Source: Streptomyces sp. MMG1533
GTDB taxonomy: Bacteria; Actinomycetota; Actinomycetes; Streptomycetales; Streptomycetaceae
DNA length: 64,000 nucleotides
Reading direction: 5' to 3'
Assembly: GCF_001279775.1 (NCBI RefSeq)
Contig: NZ_LGDG01000242.1
Span: 28,342-92,341 of the forward strand
Both the position numbers and the translations under genes were made by a program. Below are positions 33,978 to 41,204 of the stretch, one piece after another. The notes below the pieces were generated by a model, which made no database searches, was not told where the DNA came from, and worked only from the letters and a program-made list of their open reading frames with translations. Numbering within the stretch: the stretch's first letter is position 1; every line of letters starts with the position of its first letter.

Positions 33978-33992
33978 CCCTGCGGTAGGAGC

Positions 33993-34023
33993 AACCCCGG
34001 TCCCGCGCGGACCGGGGTTTTCT
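33993..34023 (+). terminator. Intrinsic terminator with T-run
   Basis: AACCCCGGTCC (33993-34003) pairs with GGACCGGGGTT (34009-34019) around CGCGC and is followed by TTTTCTT. A stem with a U-tract is uncommon in Streptomyces, and this is the clearest factor-independent terminator in the window. Confidence 0.85.
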
Positions 34024-34034
34024 TGCGCCTCCTG

Positions 34035-34095
34035 TTTGAGCGATCGCTCAAAGAGTTGTATCTTCCTCCCCAGGAAGTTTGAGCAGTCGCTCAAA
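34035..34095 (+). promoter_or_regulatory. Promoter framed by two TetR operators
   Basis: TTTGAGCGATCGCTCAAA (34035-34052) is a perfect 18-base palindrome, and TTTGAGCAGTCGCTCAAA (34078-34095) repeats its arms 43 bases further on. A -35 box TTGAGC (34036-34041) lies inside the first operator, 17 bases before a -10 box TATCTT (34059-34064). Repressor bound to both would bracket the start of transcription. The TetR encoded as the third gene of this operon is the obvious ligand. Confidence 0.8.
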
Positions 34096-34120
34096 CAGTG
34101 AGCTCACCTGGGGGATTCAC

Positions 34121-34873
34121 ATGGGGCTCTACATAGAGGCACGCATCCGTGCCGACCTCGACGACCTCTGGACCCGCACACAGGAGCCGTCCCGGCACCG
34201 ACGCTGGGACCTGCGCTTCAGCGAGATCGACTACCTTCCGCGCGCGGAGGGCGAGCCGCAGCGCTTCCGGTACGCCACGCGGATCCTGCCCGGCCTCACC
34301 GTGGCCGGCACCGGAGTCTCCGCGGGCGAACGGGAGCGCCCCGACGGCACCCGCACCTCCGTACTCCGCTTCGCCTCCCCGCACCCCCTCTCCCTCCTGG
34401 CCGAGGGCAGCGGCTACTGGCGGTACGTCCCCGACGGCGACGGAGTCCGCTTCCTCACCGGCTACGACTACCGCCCCCGCTGGGGCGCCTTCGGCGCACT
34501 GGCCGACCGCCTCGTCCTCCGCCCCTTGATGGGCTGGGCGACGGCCTGGTCCTTCGACCGCCTCCGCCTGTGGCTGGAGCGCGGCATCACCCCGGAACGA
34601 GCACTGCGGAACTGGCTGGCCGAGCTCCTGATCCGCGCCCTCGTCATCGCCGTGGCCTGCACCGGCCTCGGCCTGGAACAGTTCCTGCGCCTCTTCGGCC
34701 CGCTGGCGGCATCGATGGCGTACGTCTGGCCCCTGTTCCTCGCCGTCGCCATCTCGCTGGCCGTGTTCAAAGCGCCCCTGTCCTGCACCCCCGCCGCCCG
34801 CCGCTGCCTGCGCCAGCCCCCCACACGCGTCCGCGCCCCCCGCGTCCTGCGCACCCTGGAGAACCCGCGATGA
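34121..34873 (+). CDS. SRPBCC-like membrane protein
   Basis: A 250-residue protein. Residues 1-150 look like a START/SRPBCC fold (MGLYIEARIRADLDDLWTRT, then RRWDLRFSEIDYL), a hydrophobic-ligand cavity type. Residues 175-235 hold two membrane helices. ATG 34121 follows GGGGG at good spacing. It is the first gene of a three-gene operon with a DUF4166 protein and its own TetR, joined by ATGA overlaps. The pairing of a lipid-binding fold with DUF4166 suggests a lipid or membrane task, which is inference. Confidence 0.75.
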   Translation: MGLYIEARIRADLDDLWTRTQEPSRHRRWDLRFSEIDYLPRAEGEPQRFRYATRILPGLTVAGTGVSAGERERPDGTRTSVLRFASPHPLSLLAEGSGYWRYVPDGDGVRFLTGYDYRPRWGAFGALADRLVLRPLMGWATAWSFDRLRLWLERGITPERALRNWLAELLIRALVIAVACTGLGLEQFLRLFGPLAASMAYVWPLFLAVAISLAVFKAPLSCTPAARRCLRQPPTRVRAPRVLRTLENPR

Positions 34874-35550
34874 CCTCGATCTTCCGCACGGTGATGGGCG
34901 CCGACTTCGACCGCCTGCACCCCCAGCTGCAGCGGCGCTTCTCCGTCGGCCTGACGAGCGGCGAGGCCTGCACCGGCCGGGGCGTGATGGACCGCATCTG
35001 GCACGGCGGAGCCTTCGTGAAGCCGTTCCTGGCCCTCGGCACCACCCGCAACATCCTGGTCCCGCGTGCCGGCCGGCACGTCCCCTTCACCATCGAGAAC
35101 GTGCCGTACACGGACACCTACGGCCGTGAGACGGTGACCTTCGTGCGCACCTTCCATCTGCCCGGCCGCGCCCGGCGCTTCGACGCCCAGATGGTGCTGG
35201 GCCCCAAGGGCGACCGCGTCCTCGACTATCTGGGAACCCACCAGCATCTGGCGAGCGACCTCCACTTCGGCGCCGAGCCCGACGGGTCGCTCCTCATCCG
35301 CTCCGGCGAACACCGGTTCCGGGAGGGCGTGGTGGACGTGCGCGTCCCCGGACTGGTCGGCGCGACGGCCGAGGTGCGCGAGTCCTACGACGACGAGAGG
35401 GGCCGCTTCCGCATCCGGGTCCGTGTCGTCAACGACTACTTCGGCCCGCTGTTCGGCTACGAGGGTTCCTTCAAGGCCACGTACACCGACATCACGACCT
35501 GCGGTGTGCGTCCCGGCCTCCGCCCGGTCCGCGAGGAGCGGCGCGCATGA
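34870..35550 (+). CDS. DUF4166-family protein
   Basis: A 226-residue protein of the DUF4166 type, recognised by the start FRTVMGADFDRLHPQLQRRF, the GRGVMDRIWHGG segment and the C-terminal FGPLFGYEGSFKATY. In other bacteria this domain occurs fused or adjacent to membrane oxidoreductases. No catalytic residues can be assigned. Its start overlaps the previous stop and its stop overlaps the tetR start, so all three proteins are made together. Confidence 0.85.
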   Translation: MTSIFRTVMGADFDRLHPQLQRRFSVGLTSGEACTGRGVMDRIWHGGAFVKPFLALGTTRNILVPRAGRHVPFTIENVPYTDTYGRETVTFVRTFHLPGRARRFDAQMVLGPKGDRVLDYLGTHQHLASDLHFGAEPDGSLLIRSGEHRFREGVVDVRVPGLVGATAEVRESYDDERGRFRIRVRVVNDYFGPLFGYEGSFKATYTDITTCGVRPGLRPVREERRA

Positions 35551-36197
35551 GCCCGGAGACGGCGAAGTCCCTGGAGACCAAGACCAAACTCCTGGACGGC
35601 GCGCTGCGGACGCTCACCGAGCAGGGCATCGCGAAGACGTCCGCCCGTACGATCGCGGCGACGGCCGGGGTCAACCAGGCGCTGGTCTTCTACCACTTCG
35701 GCTCTGTGGACGAACTCCTCGCTGCTGCCTGCCGGTACGGCGCGGAGCGGACGGTGTCGCGTTACCGCGCCCGCTTCGACGCCGTGACGTCCCTGTCGGA
35801 ACTCCTCGTCCTGGGACGGGAGATCCACGAGCAGGAACGGGCCGGAGGGCATGTCGCGCTGCTCGGTCAGCTGCTCGCGGGCGCACAGACGCACGAGAGT
35901 CTCGGGCCCGCCACCGCGGCGGGGCTCGAACTGTGGGTCGTGGAGATCGAGAAGGTCCTGACCCGGGTGCTCGCGGCGACACCGCTGGGGGAGTTCGCCG
36001 ATCCGGCGGGGCTGGCGCGGGCGGTCGCGGCGTCGTTCGTGGGGATCGAGCTGTACGAAGGGGTGGACGCGACCGGCGCCGCCGCGGCACTGGACGCGCT
36101 GGAGCAACTCGGCTTCCTCGTGGGCGCGTTGGAGGAGCTCGGCCCGGTCGCCCAGCGGGCGGTGCGGCATCATCTGCGCCGGACCGGGCGGCGTTGA
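35547..36197 (+). CDS. TetR-family autoregulator of the SRPBCC/DUF4166 operon
   Basis: A 216-residue TetR protein with its helix-turn-helix at about 10-55 (LLDGALRTLTEQGIAKTSAR, then VNQALVFYHFGSVDELLAAA). It is the last gene of the operon, so repression at the twin TTTGAGC palindromes would form a negative feedback loop. The ligand is unknown. A fatty-acid-like or terpenoid inducer would suit the neighbouring proteins but is a guess. It converges on the Lrp gene with 12 bases between stops. Confidence 0.87.
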   Translation: MSPETAKSLETKTKLLDGALRTLTEQGIAKTSARTIAATAGVNQALVFYHFGSVDELLAAACRYGAERTVSRYRARFDAVTSLSELLVLGREIHEQERAGGHVALLGQLLAGAQTHESLGPATAAGLELWVVEIEKVLTRVLAATPLGEFADPAGLARAVAASFVGIELYEGVDATGAAAALDALEQLGFLVGALEELGPVAQRAVRHHLRRTGRR

Positions 36198-36209
36198 CGG
36201 GTCCGGGTC

Positions 36210-36656
36210 CTACCCGGCGTCCAACGGCCGCTCGAAGAAGGTCTCCAGAACCACCGTCGCCTGCGTCCCGCTGACCCCGTCGATCGCGTACAGGCGGCGC
36301 AGCACGTCCTGGAGCCGTTCGGTGGTCGCGGTGCGCACCTTCACCAGGACGGCCGCGCTGCCCGCGATGACGTGCGCCTCCTGGATCTCCGGTACGGCGG
36401 CGAAGTCCTCGGCCCGGTCGCCCATCCACGCCGTCGAGTCGACCAGAACGAAGGCGAGGACCCCGCGGTCGAGCGCCGCGGGGTCGACGTCGACCGTCGT
36501 GGCCCGGACGATGCCCTGTTCACGCAGCTTGCGCACGCGCTCGTGCGCGGCACCCGCCGACAGGCCGACCGCCTTGCCGAGTGCGGCGTACGACTGGGTG
36601 GCGTCCCGCTGGAGGAGTGCGATCAGTCGACGGTCGATGTCATCCACTGGCTTCAT
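36210..36656 (-). CDS. Lrp/AsnC-family regulator
   Basis: A 148-residue leucine-responsive-type regulator. The helix-turn-helix occupies 5-50 (DIDRRLIALLQRDATQSYAA, then LSAGAAHERVRKLREQGIV) and the RAM ligand domain 65-140. It is divergent from the SMP-30 gene with an AT-rich 14-base palindrome between them, so it may control both itself and that gene in response to an amino acid or sugar acid. Confidence 0.88.
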   Translation of the reverse strand: MKPVDDIDRRLIALLQRDATQSYAALGKAVGLSAGAAHERVRKLREQGIVRATTVDVDPAALDRGVLAFVLVDSTAWMGDRAEDFAAVPEIQEAHVIAGSAAVLVKVRTATTERLQDVLRRLYAIDGVSGTQATVVLETFFERPLDAG

Positions 36657-36661
36657 GTGAA

Positions 36662-36675
36662 AACCATATATGGTT
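36662..36675. promoter_or_regulatory. Lrp-type palindrome AACCATATATGGTT
   Basis: A perfect 14-base palindrome begins six bases upstream of the lrp ATG and 60 bases before the divergent SMP-30 start. AT-rich symmetric sites like this are typical Lrp/AsnC autoregulatory operators. Confidence 0.6.
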
Positions 36676-36734
36676 CGGTCGCGTGCCTGTTATGTTGAAT
36701 GGCATCCTGCACTCAGCCCTCCTGAGAGGACGTC

Positions 36735-37643
36735 ATGCCCGCCGACAGCCCGTACGAGATCCTGGACGACCGCTTCCGCACCGGACGCTGTGCGAACGGC
36801 GACAGCAGGCTGGAGGTCCTGTACGACGGCTGTCGCTGGGCCGAGGGCCCGCTGTACCTCCCCGCCTGGCGCCAGCTGATCTGGAGCGACATCCCGAACG
36901 ACCGCATCCTGCGCTGGGACGAGGCCACCGGCGCGGTCGGCGTCTTCCGCACCCCCGCCGGGCACAGCAACGGCAACACCCTCGACCGGCAGGGCCGCCT
37001 GGTCACCTGCGAGCAGGGCAACCGCCGTGTCACCCGCACCGAGCCCGACGGCTCCGTGACCGTCCTCGCCGACCGCTACGCCGGCAAGCGGCTCAACAGC
37101 CCGAACGACTCCGTCGTGCGCTCCGACGGCACGATCTGGTTCTCCGACCCGGACTTCGGCATCACCAGCGACTACGAGGGCCATCGCGCCGAGTCCGAGA
37201 TCGGTGCGTGCAACGTGTACCGGATCGACCCGGCGACCGGAGAGGTCCACCTGGCCGCCGACGGGTTCGAGGGGCCCAACGGCGTCATCCTCTCCCCCGA
37301 CGAGGCGCGGCTGTACGTCTCCGACTCGCGGGCCGCCCGGATCCGCGTGTTCGACATCCACGACGACGGCACGCTCTCGGACGGGAAGGTCTTCGCCGAG
37401 GGCCGTGGCGACGTGCACTTCGACAACATCCGCTTCGACGACGAGGGCCGCCTGTGGGCCGCCGCCCTGGACGACGGCGTCCACTGCTACGACCCCGACG
37501 GCGCCCTCATCGGCCGGCTGCGCGTGCCCGAGTCCGTCTCCAACGTCGCCTTCGGCGGACCGAAGAACAACCGCCTGTTCATCACTGCCACGACCTCCCT
37601 GTACTCGCTGGTCATGTCGGTGACGGGAGCACCGCGCCTCTAG
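36735..37643 (+). CDS. SMP-30/gluconolactonase-family protein
   Basis: A 302-residue six-bladed beta-propeller lactonase. Metal-site residues are visible: Glu in CRWAEGPLYL, Asn in RLNSPNDSVVRSDG and Asp in LYVSDSRAAR, with the motif DGFEGPNGVILSPD. Such enzymes hydrolyse sugar lactones or organophosphates using one divalent ion. Its regulator is probably the divergent Lrp protein. A MITE-like element starts right at the stop codon. Confidence 0.88.
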   Translation: MPADSPYEILDDRFRTGRCANGDSRLEVLYDGCRWAEGPLYLPAWRQLIWSDIPNDRILRWDEATGAVGVFRTPAGHSNGNTLDRQGRLVTCEQGNRRVTRTEPDGSVTVLADRYAGKRLNSPNDSVVRSDGTIWFSDPDFGITSDYEGHRAESEIGACNVYRIDPATGEVHLAADGFEGPNGVILSPDEARLYVSDSRAARIRVFDIHDDGTLSDGKVFAEGRGDVHFDNIRFDDEGRLWAAALDDGVHCYDPDGALIGRLRVPESVSNVAFGGPKNNRLFITATTSLYSLVMSVTGAPRL

Positions 37644-37833
37644 AGGTCGTGTTGCGAAAGTCCCGCCTGCCCCGCGACGCCCGGCACGCTCCCCCAGAGG
37701 GGGCACCCCCACTCGCCGCACCGGCCGAAAGCCCAAGTACGTCCAGTACGACCGGCAGGCACACCGAGAGCACGCACCAGACGCCGCAGGGCCCGCCCTC
37801 CGGGCGAACGACGGGACTTTCGCAACACGCCCT
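37644..37833. mobile_element. MITE-like element with 22-bp terminal inverted repeats
   Basis: The ends at 37644-37665 and 37812-37833 are reverse complements at 21 of 22 positions (core GTGTTGCGAAAGTCCCG, 17 of 17). The 190-base element has no coding capacity for a transposase and inner segments of strong secondary structure. It begins directly after the SMP-30 stop. From memory, the same GTTGCGAAAGTCCCG end sequence recurs between genes in many Streptomyces genomes. Direct flanking duplications were not evident. Confidence 0.65.
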
Positions 37834-37905
37834 GGCGCGGGGGAATGCCCCTCGCTCTCGCCGGCACGAGCGAGCCCGGTACGAAGCACAGGCCCGGCCC
37901 CTCCC

Positions 37906-38886
37906 TCAGCCGCCCGCCGCCAGTGCGATCCCCAGCGGGGTGCGCTCGTACAGCACCTGATGGCCGTAGCGTCGCGCGGTCAGCAGACCCGCGTCGCGCA
38001 GGACCGTCAGATGCGCCGACACCGACGACGGCGCGAGGCCCAGCCGGTGGGCGAGGGCGGTCGTGGTGGCGGGTTCGTCGAGAGCGGTGAGGACGGCGGA
38101 CCGGCCGCGGCCGAGCAGCCGTACGAGCGTGTCGGAGGTGCGGTCGGCGGGCTCGGCCCACAGGCCGCCGATGCCCCGGGCCGGGTAGACCAGGGTCGGC
38201 TGCCAGGGCGGGTCGAAGCTGCTGACGAGGTCCGGCCAGCTGAAGACGCTCGGCATCAGCACCAGGCCCTGCCCGTCCAGGTTCCGCTCGTGCTCGCCCT
38301 TCCACTCGACGGTCAGCGTCCCCTCACTCCAGCCGCAGCGCCGGTTGATCTCCGGCAGCAGCCCGCCCAGGCCGACCTCGGCCAGCCGGCGCGAGTGGAA
38401 GGCCACGTCCGCCTCCAGCAGGGCGCGCAGCCGCGGCCAGTCCGGCTCGACGAGGGTGTGCCACACCTCCTCCATGACCTCGGACAGTTCCCGGATCATC
38501 TGTTCCGGGTTCGCCATCCAGGCCCGGCCCCGCGGCGATTCGAGCGCGCCGGGGGTGTCCGCGAGCGAGCGGGCCGTGTCCTCGCGGGCCGCCTCCGGGT
38601 CGGCGGCACGGACCGCGGCGAGCTCCTCCTCGAAACCGGTCACCGGGCCGGTCGGCGGCGGGCACAGCCAGTCGGGGGAGTGGCCGCGCCGGGGCATCAG
38701 CAGCCACAGCGGGGCGAGGTCGAGCCCGGCGGCCGCCGTACGGATCAGGCGCAGCCAGTGCGCGTGATAGCCGTGCCGGTCGGGCCGCTTGAGCGTGCGC
38801 ACCACCTCCTGCGTCTCCCACAGCGGCGACACGGCGAACCGGCACCGGAGGAAGTCGTCCTCCCCGAAACGCAGTCGCGACGGCAC
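37906..38886 (-). CDS. ArsR-type winged-helix regulator with DUF5937-like N-terminus
   Basis: A 326-residue regulator. The C-terminal 80 residues are an ArsR-like winged helix (SAVLTALDEPATTTALAHRL, then APSSVSAHLTVLRDAGLLTA). The long N-terminal part (LRFGEDDFLRCRFAVSPLWE) is the typical extension of actinobacterial regulators of this class, of unknown ligand. GTG 38886 fits the AGGGG ribosome site better than 38892. It is divergent from an MFS exporter with a 16-base dyad between, so it is the likely exporter repressor. Confidence 0.82.
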   Translation of the reverse strand: MPSRLRFGEDDFLRCRFAVSPLWETQEVVRTLKRPDRHGYHAHWLRLIRTAAAGLDLAPLWLLMPRRGHSPDWLCPPPTGPVTGFEEELAAVRAADPEAAREDTARSLADTPGALESPRGRAWMANPEQMIRELSEVMEEVWHTLVEPDWPRLRALLEADVAFHSRRLAEVGLGGLLPEINRRCGWSEGTLTVEWKGEHERNLDGQGLVLMPSVFSWPDLVSSFDPPWQPTLVYPARGIGGLWAEPADRTSDTLVRLLGRGRSAVLTALDEPATTTALAHRLGLAPSSVSAHLTVLRDAGLLTARRYGHQVLYERTPLGIALAAGG

Positions 38887-38904
38887 GGCCACCCCTGAAG
38901 AAGA

Positions 38905-38920
38905 TTCGGCTGGAGCCGAA
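38905..38920. promoter_or_regulatory. Dyad operator TTCGGCT-GG-AGCCGAA
   Basis: Perfect seven-base arms around GG lie between the divergent ArsR-type regulator and MFS genes, 18 bases from the regulator start. The only likely local DNA-binding protein is that regulator. Confidence 0.6.
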
Positions 38921-38960
38921 ACTCTAGGGTGCCCGGCCCGGCGCGAGCACGCTGCCTCTC

Positions 38961-40229
38961 ATGCCAGAAGAGACCGAGGCCCTCGCAACCCTGCCCGCCG
39001 CACCCCGCCCCACCGGCTACGCCCGCCTCTTCACCGTCCGCGAGTTCCGCGCGGTCTTCGCCGCCCACGCGCTCTCCCTGCTCGGCGTGATCGTCAGCGA
39101 GGTCGCGCTGTCCGTCCTCGTCTACGACCTCACCGGCTCGCCCCTGATGAGCGCGCTGACCTTCGCGCTGGGCTTCCTGCCGTACCTGGTCGGCGGGACC
39201 CTGCTCGCGTCAGTCGCCGACCGCTTCCCGGCCCGGCGCGTGCTGGTGGTGTGCGACCTGGTGTGCGCGGGGTGCGTGGCGCTGATGGTGACGCCGGGCG
39301 CCCCCATCGCCGTACTGCTCGCCATGCGCTGCTGCGTCGCGGTCGTCTCGCCGGTGTTCCAGGGGACCCGGATGGCCACGCTCGCCGAGATCCTGGGCGA
39401 CGGCGACCTGTTCGTGCTCGGTCGCTCCCTGCTGCGGATCGTCTCGCAGAGCGCGCTGCTGGTCGGATTCGGGCTCGGCGGCCTGCTGCTCACCGTCGTC
39501 TCCCCGCGCCACGCCCTGCTGATCACCGTGGGCACCTTCTGCGCCTCGGCCGCGCTGCTCCGCTTCGGCACCCGGCGCCGCCCCGCCCGGGCCGGAAACG
39601 GGAGCGCACTGGTCAAGGACTCCCTGAAGGGGGCCCGGCAGGTGCTCGCCGACCGGCGGGTGCGGGTGCTGCTCCTGATGTTCTGGCTGCCGCCGATGTT
39701 CTCCGTCGCGCCCGAGGCGCTGGCCGCTCCGTACGCCGACGATCTGGGCGTCGGCTCCGTGGGCCTCGGCCTGCTGATGTGCGCGCTGCCGGTCGGCGCG
39801 ATCGCCGGAGAGCTGTACGCGGGCTCCCGGCTGCGCCCCGCGGCCCGCGAACGGATCGCCCTCCCGCTGGTCTGCTGCACGCTGCTCCCGTACCTCGGCT
39901 ACGCGCTCCGCCCCGGCCTCGCCGTCTCGCTGCTGCTCCTGGTGGTCTCGGGGGCGGGGGCGGCGTACACGCTGGGCCTGGACCAGTGGTTCGTACGGGC
40001 CGTGCCCCGGGAGCTGCGCGGGCGGGCCATGACGCTGCTCACCGCCGGGCTGATGACGATCCAGGGCGTGGGCATGGCACTGGCGGGGGTGGCGGCGGAG
40101 TTCGCCGGGGTGGCCGCGACGGTGACGGGAGCGGGAGTGCTGGGGACGGTGTGCTGTGTGCTGCTGGCCCTGGAAGCCCGGCGGACCGAAAGGCGAGACA
40201 GGGCTGACCACGATGTGACCGGCCGGTAA
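38961..40229 (+). CDS. MFS transporter, macrolide-efflux-like
   Basis: A 422-residue transporter with 12 predicted helices. The N-terminal FTVREFRAVFAAHALSLLGV and the loop ADRFPARRVLVVCDL resemble the MefA/TetV-like exporter branch common beside ArsR-type regulators in Streptomyces. It is probably induced by a toxic ligand through the divergent regulator. The downstream marR promoter sits on its stop codon. Confidence 0.85.
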   Translation: MPEETEALATLPAAPRPTGYARLFTVREFRAVFAAHALSLLGVIVSEVALSVLVYDLTGSPLMSALTFALGFLPYLVGGTLLASVADRFPARRVLVVCDLVCAGCVALMVTPGAPIAVLLAMRCCVAVVSPVFQGTRMATLAEILGDGDLFVLGRSLLRIVSQSALLVGFGLGGLLLTVVSPRHALLITVGTFCASAALLRFGTRRRPARAGNGSALVKDSLKGARQVLADRRVRVLLLMFWLPPMFSVAPEALAAPYADDLGVGSVGLGLLMCALPVGAIAGELYAGSRLRPAARERIALPLVCCTLLPYLGYALRPGLAVSLLLLVVSGAGAAYTLGLDQWFVRAVPRELRGRAMTLLTAGLMTIQGVGMALAGVAAEFAGVAATVTGAGVLGTVCCVLLALEARRTERRDRADHDVTGR

Positions 40230-40239
40230 GGTCTTTGCC
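40204..40239 (+). promoter_or_regulatory. Leaderless promoter of the MarR gene
   Basis: A -35 box CTGACC (40204-40209), a 17-base spacer and a -10 box TAAGGT (40227-40232) are followed after seven bases by the GTG start at 40240. The -10 box contains the TAA stop of the MFS gene. No Shine-Dalgarno is present, so the mRNA should begin at or next to the start codon. Confidence 0.6.
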
Positions 40240-40749
40240 GTGCCGAAGCCCCTCAGTCTCCCCTTCGATCCCATCGCCCGCGCCGACGAACTCTGGAAGC
40301 GGCGCTGGGGAAACGTGCCGTCCATGGCCGCGATCACCTCGATCATGCGCGCCCACCAGATCCTGCTCGCCGAGGTCGACGCGGTGGTCAAGCCGTACGG
40401 ACTGACGTTCGCGCGGTACGAGGCGCTGGTCCTGCTCACCTTCTCCAAGGCCGGCGAGCTCACCATGTCCAAGATCGGCGAGCGGCTCATGGTGCACCCC
40501 ACCTCCGTGACGAACACCGTGGACCGGCTGGTGAAGTCGGGCCTGGTCGACAGGAAGCCCAACCCCAACGACGGGCGCGGCACGCTCGCCGTCATCACCG
40601 ACAAGGGGCGCGAGGTGGTCGAGGCGGCGACCCGCGACCTGATGGCGATGGACTTCGGGCTCGGGGTGTACGACGCCGAGGAGTGCGCGGAGATCTTCGC
40701 GATGCTGAGGCCGCTGCGGGTGTCGGCGCACGACTTCGACGAGGACTGA
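40240..40749 (+). CDS. MarR-family regulator
   Basis: A 169-residue winged-helix protein. The recognition helix region is TMSKIGERLMVHPTSVTNTVDRL and the wing contains KPNPNDGRGTLAVITDKG. The N-terminal 30 residues (PFDPIARADELWKRRW) form the dimerisation extension seen in this subgroup. It starts 10 bases after the MFS stop yet has its own leaderless promoter, so it may be regulated separately. The target is unknown. Confidence 0.88.
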   Translation: MPKPLSLPFDPIARADELWKRRWGNVPSMAAITSIMRAHQILLAEVDAVVKPYGLTFARYEALVLLTFSKAGELTMSKIGERLMVHPTSVTNTVDRLVKSGLVDRKPNPNDGRGTLAVITDKGREVVEAATRDLMAMDFGLGVYDAEECAEIFAMLRPLRVSAHDFDED

Positions 40750-40792
40750 CCCGGGGCAAGATCGCCCGGAGTGCGTGGTTACGCTCGTACGC

Positions 40793-41131
40793 ATGAAAAA
40801 GAGCGTGCTGACCCGCTATCGCGTCATGGCCTACGTCACCGGTGTCCTGCTGGTCCTGCTGACCTTCGGCGTGATCGCCAAGTACCTGCTCGACATGGAC
40901 GGCGCCGACGGCTTCACCCGTGTCGTGGGCATCGCGCACGGCTGGCTGTACGTCGTCTACCTGGTCTTCGCGTTCGACCTGGGCTCGAAGGCGAAGTGGC
41001 CGGTCTCCAAGCAGTTGTGGGTGCTGCTGGCCGGGACGATCCCCACGGCCGCCTTCTTCGTGGAGCGCAAGGTCAGCCGTGAGCTGGAGGGGAAGATCGC
41101 CGAGGACTCTCCGGCGGTCGCCAAGGCGTAG
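40793..41131 (+). CDS. DUF3817 integral membrane protein, second copy
   Basis: A 112-residue, three-helix membrane protein with the DUF3817 features IAHGWLYVVYLVFAFDLG, containing the family His, and LWVLLAGTIPTAAFFVERK. It parallels the copy at 33.3 kb, including the FFxERK end. ATG 40793 was chosen because TACGCT, a -10-like box, ends seven bases upstream, giving a leaderless start. A GTG six codons earlier is an alternative. Confidence 0.87.
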   Translation: MKKSVLTRYRVMAYVTGVLLVLLTFGVIAKYLLDMDGADGFTRVVGIAHGWLYVVYLVFAFDLGSKAKWPVSKQLWVLLAGTIPTAAFFVERKVSRELEGKIAEDSPAVAKA

Positions 41132-41173
41132 TTCCACCGCCGTACGGGTTGCGTACGGCGGTCAGCCATCGAC

Positions 41174-41197
41174 ATTTACTAGGACGTCCTAGTAAAT
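41174..41197. promoter_or_regulatory. Perfect 24-bp palindrome in the icmA promoter
   Basis: The half-site ATTTACTAGGAC (41174-41185) is mirrored exactly at 41186-41197, ending seven bases before the icmA ATG. The AT-rich arms and symmetric GGACGTCC centre look like a TetR-family operator. Bound protein would block the ribosome site or promoter. The TetR gene downstream of icmA is a candidate ligand. Confidence 0.65.
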
Positions 41198-41204
41198 TCG
41201 AAGC

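Noticed and set aside
34570..34870. Longer N-terminus for the DUF4166 protein
   Set aside because: The extra codons are out of frame with and shadow the SRPBCC-like gene. The ATGA overlap at 34870 gives the natural start.
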